DNA of 5,699 bases, from the NCBI GenBank assembly GCA_022567775.1, contig JADFGH010000169.1, positions 1 to 5,699 on the forward strand, read 5' to 3'. Under the pieces are notes generated by a model that saw nothing but the letters and a program-made list of their open reading frames with translations, was not told the DNA's origin and did not search any database. Shown here piece by piece: positions 1 to 5,123 of the stretch (its first letter is position 1; every line of letters starts with the position of its first letter). Source of the stretch: Pseudomonadota bacterium. Its GTDB lineage: Bacteria; Pseudomonadota; Gammaproteobacteria; Steroidobacterales; Woeseiaceae. The translations under genes were made by a program, and so were the position numbers.

Positions 1-1131
1 CTTCGCGGCGTATTCCTGTTCCAGCCCGATCTGCGAGGCGATGTCGACATGGACTGGGGCTTTGCGGAAACGATGGCCTATGCGTCGCTGATCCGTGACG
101 GCTATGACTGCAGACTCGTCGGCCAGGATTGCGGTCGTGGAACGTTCTTTCATCGGCATGCCGTCCTGCACAACCAACTCAATAACCGGGAGTACACGCC
201 GCTAAGACATCTGGTCGATAGACCGGACGCATTTCGCGTCATTGATTCGCTGTTATCCGAAGAAGCCGTACTCGGTTTTGAATATGGCTACGCGACGACC
301 GGGCCCAACACTCTGGTGATCTGGGAGGGACAATTCGGTGACTTCGTCAATGGTGCACAGGTTGTCATCGATCAGTTTATTAGCTCGGGCGATGCAAAAT
401 GGGGGCGCTTGTGTGGCCTGACGCTATTCTTGCCGCATGGCTATGAAGGGCAGGGTCCGGAGCATTCGTCCGCCCGGCTGGAGAGGTTTCTACAATTGTG
501 TGCAGAAGAAAACCTGCAGATTTGCATTCCGTCAACGCCATCGCAGATGTTTCACATGATTCGCCGTCAGATGTTGCGCGCCTATCGCAAACCGTTAATC
601 GTAATGACGCCTAAAAGCCTGCTGCGCCACAAGTTCTCCGTGTCACCCCTGAGTGATCTTTCCACCGGCCGCTTCGAATTGATTATTGAAGATGATGCGA
701 AGCTGGACCCGTCCAGTGTTACCCGCATCGTATTTTGCAGCGGCAAGGTGTATTACGACCTTGCGGAGGCCAGGCAGGTACACAGCGTCAGCAATACTGC
801 GCTGGTTCGCATCGAACAGCTGTATCCGTTCCCGGTTGACGAGTACGCTGAAGTCATCGGCAGCTATCCGCAAGCGCAGGATATTGTCTGGTGCCAGGAA
901 GAGCCGCAGAACCAGGGCGCCTGGTACCAGCTCAGGCACCGCTTGCAGGAACCGCTTGGCAATGATCAGCAACTTTATTACGCGGGACGGCCGGGCGCGG
1001 CAGCACCTGCTTCAGGTGTTTTTAAGTTACATTTACAGCAACAACAGGCGCTGGTTGAGGCCGCTTTGGATCTCCAGGCAAAGGCGAGCAAATCGAAGCG
1101 GCCTGCCGGCAACAAGAAGAAAAGCAAATGA
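1..1131 (+). CDS. sucA: 2-oxoglutarate dehydrogenase E1 component, C-terminal part (partial at 5' edge)
   Basis: This is the thiamine-diphosphate-dependent E1 subunit of the 2-oxoglutarate dehydrogenase complex. It decarboxylates 2-oxoglutarate and succinylates the lipoyl group of SucB in the cytoplasm. The frame is open from base 1, so the gene starts upstream; 376 of the usual 930-950 residues are present. Seen directly: the transketolase-like pyrimidine-binding region with [46 protein letters not shown] and [16 protein letters not shown], then the C-terminal domain with [18 protein letters not shown] and [13 protein letters not shown]. These nearly match E. coli SucA as I recall it. The gene ends in an unusual basic tail of 16 residues (1081-1128). 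The stop codon overlaps the sucB start in ATGA, so the two are probably translationally coupled. The first ~16 residues ([16 protein letters not shown]) are a poorly conserved linker. Identification is very secure. Confidence 0.97.
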   Translation, partial: LRGVFLFQPDLRGDVDMDWGFAETMAYASLIRDGYDCRLVGQDCGRGTFFHRHAVLHNQLNNREYTPLRHLVDRPDAFRVIDSLLSEEAVLGFEYGYATTGPNTLVIWEGQFGDFVNGAQVVIDQFISSGDAKWGRLCGLTLFLPHGYEGQGPEHSSARLERFLQLCAEENLQICIPSTPSQMFHMIRRQMLRAYRKPLIVMTPKSLLRHKFSVSPLSDLSTGRFELIIEDDAKLDPSSVTRIVFCSGKVYYDLAEARQVHSVSNTALVRIEQLYPFPVDEYAEVIGSYPQAQDIVWCQEEPQNQGAWYQLRHRLQEPLGNDQQLYYAGRPGAAAPASGVFKLHLQQQQALVEAALDLQAKASKSKRPAGNKKKSK

Positions 1132-2327
1132 CGATTGAAATCAGGGTACCGCAGCTGCCGGAATCAGTAACTGACGCGACGCTCGTCGGCTGGCACAAGA
1201 AACCGGGGGAGGCAGTGGCACGGGATGAAAACCTGGTCGACCTGGAAACCGACAAGGTGGTGCTCGAAGTGCCGGCGCCGGTCTCGGGCACCCTTAGCGA
1301 AATAAAAATCAAGGATGGCACGACAGTCACGAGCGGTGAATTGCTGGCATTACTGGAAGAAGGCGATGCGCCTGCTGCGGTCGAACCTGAGCACGTCGCC
1401 GCTGCAGCGGTGCAAACTGCAGAACCCGCGGAAACAACGTACAAACTGAGCCCGGCTGTCAGGCGCATTCTGGACGAACACGATCTCGAGGCGACCATTG
1501 TCACCGGGACGGGCAAGGACGGCCGCATCACAAAATCAGACGTTATGGCCTACCTCAAGAGTCATAGCGATGAAGATGTGACGCCGGGCGATCCCGCGCC
1601 GCCATTGCCGGGTGCCGCCGGGCCCTTGCGCACAGAACAACGCGTCCCAATGACACGACTGCGTGCACGCATTGCTGAAAGAATGGTGCAAGCGCAGCAT
1701 GCGGCCGCAATGTTGACGACATTCAACGAAGTCGATCTGACCAAAGTCATCTCATTACGAAAGCGTTACAAAGAGTCGTTCGAACAGGAACATGGTGTTC
1801 GCCTTGGCTACATGTCGTTCTTCGTGAAGGCCACGGTCGAAGCGCTGAAGAGATTCCCCGTCGTTAACGCGTCGGTCGAGGGCAATGACATTATTTACCA
1901 TGACTATTTTGACATAGGCATCGCGGTCTCCTCGGATCGCGGACTCATGGTGCCGCTGTTAAGAAACGTCGATCTCTTGAGCTTTGCGCAAATCGAGTCG
2001 GACATCGCGGAACTCGGGAAAAAAGCACGCGAGGGAACGATGAGCATGGAGGATCTGACGGGTGGCACCTTCACGATTACCAACGGCGGCATATTTGGTT
2101 CGATGCTCTCGACGCCGATTCTGAATCCGCCGCAAAGCGCAATCCTGGGGATGCATGCGATTCAGCAACGGCCAATGGTCGTTGATGGTGAGATTGCCGT
2201 TCGTCCGATGATGTATCTGGCGCTGACCTATGATCATCGAATCATCGACGGCAAGGACGCAGTGCAGTTTCTCGTCAGCGTAAAAAATTCACTCGAGGAC
2301 CCCGGCCGACTCCTGCTCCAGGTTTAG
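1128..2327 (+). CDS. sucB: 2-oxoglutarate dehydrogenase E2 component (dihydrolipoyllysine succinyltransferase)
   Basis: This is the core E2 subunit: it takes the succinyl group from E1 on a lipoyl-lysine and transfers it to CoA. It is 399 residues long and complete (E. coli SucB is about 405). Domains in order: one lipoyl domain at about 1-77 with the lipoylated lysine K43 in [11 protein letters not shown]; an Ala/Pro/Glu-rich flexible linker at about 80-104; a peripheral subunit-binding domain at about 106-143 ([13 protein letters not shown], then [13 protein letters not shown]); a second Pro/Gly-rich linker at about 150-168; and the catalytic acyltransferase domain from about 172 to the end. 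The catalytic signature DHRIIDG gives H370 and D374. The ATG at 1128 shares ATGA with the sucA stop, and a weak purine-rich ribosome-binding stretch (AAGAAGAAAAG) lies inside the sucA tail. The last 48 bases are duplicated, in decayed form, ahead of lpdA. No T-tract terminator is visible after the stop. Confidence 0.97.
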   Translation: MTIEIRVPQLPESVTDATLVGWHKKPGEAVARDENLVDLETDKVVLEVPAPVSGTLSEIKIKDGTTVTSGELLALLEEGDAPAAVEPEHVAAAAVQTAEPAETTYKLSPAVRRILDEHDLEATIVTGTGKDGRITKSDVMAYLKSHSDEDVTPGDPAPPLPGAAGPLRTEQRVPMTRLRARIAERMVQAQHAAAMLTTFNEVDLTKVISLRKRYKESFEQEHGVRLGYMSFFVKATVEALKRFPVVNASVEGNDIIYHDYFDIGIAVSSDRGLMVPLLRNVDLLSFAQIESDIAELGKKAREGTMSMEDLTGGTFTITNGGIFGSMLSTPILNPPQSAILGMHAIQQRPMVVDGEIAVRPMMYLALTYDHRIIDGKDAVQFLVSVKNSLEDPGRLLLQV

Positions 2328-2349
2328 ACGAGAGACAAGGCAGGATTTT
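2280..2349 (+). repeat. Direct repeat copy A: sucB 3' end plus downstream leader
   Basis: This copy covers the last 15 codons and stop of sucB ([15 protein letters not shown]) and 22 following bases. It aligns without gaps to 3569-3638 at a constant offset of 1289; I count 54 of 70 identical positions. The best stretch is about 2304-2345, including exact runs CGACTCCTGCT and GAGACAAGGCAGG. Copy A keeps the AAGG ribosome-binding motif of the lpdA leader (2337-2340), but no start codon follows, so it is an orphan leader. Similarity stops where lpdA would begin. Confidence 0.88.
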
Positions 2350-2360
2350 CAGGTAGCTTA

Positions 2361-3059
2361 TTATTTGAGTCCTTCCGTCAGCAGAGTATCCAGGCCGTCG
2401 CGAAGCATTCTTCCCCAACGGCGCCCAAGCCGGCGCACCTCGGCACGATTGGTCACTCGATTGGATTCCGTCATAGTCGCGCCCGTTTGAGCGGCACGGC
2501 GATCGACGGCGCGGGCATAGATTGAATGACTCACCGAACTTCTGATCTCAAGAATCAGCGTCGCCTCTCCGATGCTGTCGATAAAGATCCGGCTGCGTCC
2601 TATCGTTTCGGGCGGTACGCGCGATACGACATCCAGCAGCCCGCCGCGAACCAGCAAGACATCGGGGCCGGCTTCTTCGACAATCTCGAAAACTTCGCTC
2701 CTTGCCATTTCCTCGCGGAATGCAGCTGCGATTTCCTCCTCGAACAATGCTCTCGTATCGGGATGCAATCTGAACTCCGTCTGGTTTCTCCTTTGTGCTG
2801 TCGTCGAACCTTCACGGCCGCTGTAGGGTCCGGAAACTTCACGGTATTCGACGCCGACGCCCTCGAACATGACCTTGCTATAAGCAGTCAGATCAATGTC
2901 CGGCAGGGCCCAGACCGCGTCCATGATCGTGCCTTCCATGCGGGTAAGACCGTCAAATGTGACCTCGGCGTCCTCGCCCGTCTGGAATGTCGGCGTAGAT
3001 GTGCAGCCGACAGCAGCTGCAGCAAGGAGAGTGACTACAGCGATAAAGTTCTTATTCAT
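2361..3059 (-). CDS. DUF3313-like outer-membrane lipoprotein of unknown function
   Basis: The product is 232 residues long. The start at 3059 is chosen because the protein then opens with a lipoprotein signal peptide: MNKN, a hydrophobic stretch FIAVVTLLAAAAV, and the lipobox AVGC with the lipidated Cys at 19. Thr at +2 favours the outer membrane under the Lol sorting rule. An AAGGGAT ribosome-binding site precedes this ATG by about 7 bases; an upstream in-frame ATG at 3140 would bury the signal peptide. The mature part has a pattern I associate with DUF3313 lipoproteins: an early FDGLTRMEG segment, W50, then PDIDLTAYSKVMFEGVGVEY (53-72), an acidic helix-rich middle with FREEMARSEVFEIVEE, and a beta-rich half ending in a basic helix. 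The family call is from memory of its pattern. Function is unknown. It converges on sucB with 33 bases between stops and splits sucB from lpdA. Confidence 0.85.
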   Translation of the reverse strand: MNKNFIAVVTLLAAAAVGCTSTPTFQTGEDAEVTFDGLTRMEGTIMDAVWALPDIDLTAYSKVMFEGVGVEYREVSGPYSGREGSTTAQRRNQTEFRLHPDTRALFEEEIAAAFREEMARSEVFEIVEEAGPDVLLVRGGLLDVVSRVPPETIGRSRIFIDSIGEATLILEIRSSVSHSIYARAVDRRAAQTGATMTESNRVTNRAEVRRLGRRWGRMLRDGLDTLLTEGLK

Positions 3060-3096
3060 TCTTGATCCCTTACAATTTTTTATTAGTGCCGCGCTG

Positions 3097-3126
3097 ATAC
3101 TAGCGCATGGAGTGTGGTCAGACCAA
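3097..3126 (-). promoter_or_regulatory. Possible promoter of the lipoprotein gene
   Basis: Reading the minus strand, TTGGTC (3126-3121) could be a -35 and TAGTAT (3102-3097) a -10, with an 18-base spacer. This would place the transcript start near 3090 and give a leader of about 30 bases containing the AAGGGAT ribosome-binding site. The -35 matches the consensus at only 3 of 6 positions and the -10 at 4 of 6, so this is tentative. Confidence 0.3.
3115..3125. promoter_or_regulatory. Perfect 11-base palindrome TGGTCAGACCA, GntR/FadR-type operator candidate
   Basis: TGGTC and GACCA are exact reverse complements around a central A. The pattern fits the TNGTNNNACNA operator core known for the FadR subfamily of GntR regulators (FadR, PdhR, LldR). 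It overlaps the proposed -35 of the lipoprotein gene and begins 56 bases upstream of its start codon, where a repressor could act. The regulator's identity is not shown by the sequence. Confidence 0.35.
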
Positions 3127-3240
3127 TAGGTAAAACCCAATAATTAAGGCTCGGATTCGTCCAGCCACTGCAATTTGGTTTGTAGAGTAACGTTGTGTAT
3201 GGTCATTGCGTTCTGGACCATCGAACATATCGCAGCTATT

Positions 3241-3253
3241 CAGGATTTTCAGG
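3241..3253 (+). repeat. 13-base exact repeat CAGGATTTTCAGG (second copy)
   Basis: The same 13 bases occur at 2341-2353, straddling the end of repeat copy A after sucB. Here they run into AGGAG and form the ribosome-binding region of the short secreted ORF at 3262. A 13-base exact match 900 bases apart is modest evidence, but its position right at the rearrangement boundary makes it a candidate microhomology junction. Confidence 0.5.
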
Positions 3254-3261
3254 AGTTGGCA

Positions 3262-3360
3262 ATGAAAGCAGGATTAACACATCTTTGCGCAGCGTTGCTG
3301 CCGATAATGACTCCGGCACTCGCGGCGGCTGACGACGCGGAATGGCTGGTTGCACCTTGA
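3262..3360 (+). pseudogene. Truncated start of a secreted protein gene, or a 32-residue exported peptide
   Basis: An AGGAG motif (3251-3255) sits six bases before the ATG at 3262. The 32-residue product has a clear Sec signal peptide: Met-Lys start, hydrophobic core LCAALLPIM and a likely signal peptidase I site in PALAAADD, leaving only about ten mature residues (ADDAEWLVAP) before TGA. Periplasmic or outer-membrane proteins often begin their mature part with a similar acidic-Trp-x-x-Ala-Pro segment and then continue with Tyr-x-Trp. I therefore read this as the surviving 5' end of a lost gene, which is inference. I see no continuation in any frame within about 200 bases. A genuine small exported peptide is the alternative. 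An upstream in-frame ATG at 3190 lacks a comparable ribosome-binding site. Confidence 0.4.
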
Positions 3361-3516
3361 CCACCCTTGAGTTTTCCGTTTTTACCAGCGTCCAAAATGC
3401 ACCGTGTTCAAATGAACCGTTGCGGCACGCGCCGTGATATTCTGTCAGACCGTCACGTGGAGACAAGCGAGACCGCCGGAATAGCCGCGTCGCTTTTTGA
3501 CTCATGTCTGTCATCT

Positions 3517-3546
3517 TTGAGATCGCCTCTTGCGAGAAGGTATGGG
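3517..3546 (+). promoter_or_regulatory. Weak candidate promoter for lpdA
   Basis: TTGAGA (3517-3522) matches a -35 at 5 of 6 positions and TATGGG (3541-3546) a -10 at only 3 of 6, with an 18-base spacer. lpdA is separated from sucAB by a reverse-strand gene, so it probably needs its own promoter in this region, and this is the best pair I found. A nearby TTGACT (3497-3502) has no matching -10. Confidence 0.2.
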
Positions 3547-3568
3547 AAGCATCCCGTCACGCTAAAGC

Positions 3569-3638
3569 ATGAAAAAGTCAATTGAGGGTCATGGTCGACT
3601 CCTGCTTCAGATTTAGACAGGAGACAAGGCAGGGTTAT
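3569..3638 (+). repeat. Direct repeat copy B: decayed sucB 3' end plus the lpdA leader
   Basis: Read in the sucB frame, 3569-3616 encodes MKKSIEGHGRLLLQI and a TAG stop, against [15 protein letters not shown] in SucB: 9 of 15 residues identical, with I/L and I/V exchanges among the rest. An in-frame TAA (3563-3565) lies just upstream, and no further sucB similarity is evident, so this is a gene-end remnant. The following bases supply the lpdA ribosome-binding region: AAGG at 3626-3629, seven bases before the ATG. Several differences from copy A are silent in sucB terms (GGC/GGT, CTC/CTT), as expected of an old coding copy. Confidence 0.85.
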
Positions 3639-5064
3639 GGGAAGAAGTTTCGACGTCGTTGTGATTGGTGCTGGTCCCGCGGGCTACATAGCGGCGATCC
3701 GCGCCAGCCAGCATGGAATGAATGTTGCGTGCATCGATGAATGGCAAAACACGGACGGCAGCAATGCGTTCGGCGGTACCTGCCTGAATGCCGGATGTAT
3801 TCCGTCTAAGGCCCTGCTCGAGTCATCCGAACTCTTTCACAGGGCACAACACGAATTCAGCAAACACGGTATCAACGTGAGCGGTGTTGCGGTCGATATC
3901 CAAAAGATGCAAAAGCGAAAAGCCGGGATTGTGCGGCAGCTGACCGGCGGTATTGCCGGATTGTTTAAAGCCAACAAGGTCAGCGGGCTGGTCGGCCATG
4001 GCCGCTTGCTAACGGGCAAGAAAGTGGAATTCACTCCGGTCGATGGCGATGTCGAAGTCCTGGATTCACGTTACGTCATCCTCGCCAGCGGCTCGACGCC
4101 AATTGAGCTCAGCATTGCACCATTTGATGGAGAACGGATCGTCGACTCCCTGGTCGCACTGGAATTTGAACAGGCGCCAGCGACGCTCGGCGTTGTCGGC
4201 GGTGGTGTTATCGGGCTCGAACTGGGCAGCGTGTGGAGCCGCCTGGGTTCCGAGGTTACCGTGCTCGAGGCCATGGATGACTTCCTGTTCATGGTGGATC
4301 GCCAGCTTGCGAAAGAGGCCGGCCGCCAGTTCAAAAAACAGGGCCTGACCATTCGCCTCGGGGCAAAGGTGACCGCGGCAAAGGTCTCAGGCAATAAAGT
4401 CACGGTCGACTACGAAGACCAGTCCGGCAAGCAGTCTCTTACGGTGGACAAACTCGTCGTTGCGGTTGGTCGGCGGCCGTTCACGGACGGCTTGCTTGCC
4501 GATGATTCGGGCATTCAGCTGGATGAGCGTGGATTTATCGAAGTCGACGATGAATGCCGGACTGCAGCCAAAGGAGTCTTTGCCATCGGTGATTGCGTGC
4601 GCGGGCCGATGCTTGCGCACAAGGGTTCGGAAGAGGGCGTCATGGCCGCCGACCTGATCGCGGGAGAGATTGCGGAAGTCAATTACAACGTTATCCCATC
4701 CGTCATCTATACGGCGCCGGAAATCGCCTGGGTCGGCAAGACCGAGGAAGAGGTCCAGGCAAGCGGGCGCGAATACAAGGTCGGAAGCTTTCCTTTTGCG
4801 GCGAGTGCGCGTGCAAAGGCGATGGAGCAAACGGCAGGCATGGTAAAAATTGTTTCGGCCGCGGACGACGACGAAATTCTCGGCGTACATATCATCGGCC
4901 CGATGGCGGGGGAGTTGATTGCAGAAGCGGTGCTCGCGATGGAGTTTTCGGGCAGCACTGAGGACATTCAACGAACCATTCACGCACATCCGAGCCTGGC
5001 CGAGGCGCTGCATGAAGCTGCCCTCGCCGTCGATAAACGAGCGCTGAACTTTCCCAATACGTAG
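3637..5064 (+). CDS. lpdA: Dihydrolipoyl dehydrogenase (E3 component)
   Basis: This flavoprotein reoxidises the dihydrolipoyl arm of SucB (and of related complexes) and passes electrons through FAD to NAD+. It is 475 residues long, the usual length for the family, with no extra N-terminal lipoyl domain. Visible motifs in order: the FAD-binding GAGPAG at 11-16; the redox disulfide in GGTCLNAGCIPSKALL with C49 and C54; the NAD-binding GGGVIGLELG at 188-197; the second FAD-contact motif AIGDC at 316-320 (D319); and the C-terminal dimer-interface catalytic pair in HAHPSLAEALHE (H451 and E456). All key residues are intact. The start at 3637 is preceded by AAGG at seven bases and places the Rossmann fold at the expected distance. 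Its leader lies in the duplicated sucB-end segment. The stop codon is part of the REP-like element that follows. Confidence 0.97.
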   Translation: MGRSFDVVVIGAGPAGYIAAIRASQHGMNVACIDEWQNTDGSNAFGGTCLNAGCIPSKALLESSELFHRAQHEFSKHGINVSGVAVDIQKMQKRKAGIVRQLTGGIAGLFKANKVSGLVGHGRLLTGKKVEFTPVDGDVEVLDSRYVILASGSTPIELSIAPFDGERIVDSLVALEFEQAPATLGVVGGGVIGLELGSVWSRLGSEVTVLEAMDDFLFMVDRQLAKEAGRQFKKQGLTIRLGAKVTAAKVSGNKVTVDYEDQSGKQSLTVDKLVVAVGRRPFTDGLLADDSGIQLDERGFIEVDDECRTAAKGVFAIGDCVRGPMLAHKGSEEGVMAADLIAGEIAEVNYNVIPSVIYTAPEIAWVGKTEEEVQASGREYKVGSFPFAASARAKAMEQTAGMVKIVSAADDDEILGVHIIGPMAGELIAEAVLAMEFSGSTEDIQRTIHAHPSLAEALHEAALAVDKRALNFPNT

Positions 5065-5097
5065 GAGCGCCGTCCCGGCGCGATTCGAATTAAATCG
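5061..5097 (+). repeat. REP-like palindromic element overlapping the lpdA stop codon
   Basis: GTAG (5061-5064) is followed by GA and a perfect six-pair stem GCGCCG/CGGCGC (5067-5072 and 5076-5081) with a three-base loop TCC. A GTAG head followed by a GC-rich palindrome is the known layout of REP sequences mobilised by RAYT (TnpA-REP) transposases in pseudomonads and xanthomonads, often starting GTAGGAGCG as here. A second small inverted repeat CGATT/AATCG (5081-5085 and 5093-5097) follows. No T-tract is present, so a standard intrinsic terminator is less likely, although the hairpin could protect or end the lpdA transcript. Confidence 0.6.
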
Positions 5098-5109
5098 TGG
5101 CAAGACGCC

Positions 5110-5115
5110 TATACT
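5110..5115 (+). promoter_or_regulatory. TATACT, -10 element candidate close to the DUF6090-type gene start
   Basis: TATACT matches TATAAT at 5 of 6 positions. It ends eight bases before the ATG at 5124, so a transcript starting about seven bases after it would begin at or next to that ATG and have almost no leader. No convincing -35 is seen 16-19 bases upstream, where the sequence is the AT-rich tail of the REP-like element. Confidence 0.3.
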
Positions 5116-5123
5116 GCCTTCCC

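Larger units (their letters stand above)
3060..3636. other. Intergenic region between the lipoprotein gene and lpdA
   Basis: These 577 bases lie between the divergent lipoprotein and lpdA genes. Contents: the lipoprotein leader and possible promoter (3060-3126); an inverted repeat ATGGTC/GACCAT (3199-3204 and 3216-3221, 11-base loop); a short ORF with a good ribosome-binding site and signal peptide (3262-3360); about 200 bases (3361-3568) in which I see no convincing gene or RNA; and the degenerate sucB tail with the lpdA leader (3569-3636). Open frames on both strands in 3361-3568 give compositionally ordinary peptides with no recognisable motif, and I treat them as noise. Confidence 0.7.

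Noticed and set aside
2328..2360. Bidirectional terminator between sucB and the lipoprotein gene.
   Set aside because: No stable stem followed by a T-tract on either strand in this 33-base gap.
3060..3140. A longer lipoprotein reading starting at 3140 on the minus strand, adding 27 residues.
   Set aside because: The extension would bury the lipoprotein signal peptide and lipobox, and the downstream ATG at 3059 has a well-placed AAGGGAT site.
3459..3467. GGAGACAAG, also present in the lpdA leader at 3620-3628.
   Set aside because: Only nine bases match with no flanking similarity; expected by chance in purine-rich sequence.
3236..3514. Minus-strand 92-codon open frame in the spacer.
   Set aside because: It overlaps the well-supported signal-peptide ORF start, lacks a ribosome-binding site and has no motif; treated as chance.
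3541..3549. TATGGGAAG, matching the lpdA start region at 3636-3644.
   Set aside because: A nine-base match whose flanks do not align well; possibly another duplication scar but not supportable.
3367..3585. Plus-strand 72-codon open frame in the spacer.
   Set aside because: No start signal, no recognisable motif, and it runs out of frame through the sucB-tail remnant.
4387..5103. Long minus-strand open frame (238 codons) across lpdA.
   Set aside because: It is antisense to a fully conserved lpdA, a common artefact of codon bias, and its product has no recognisable features.
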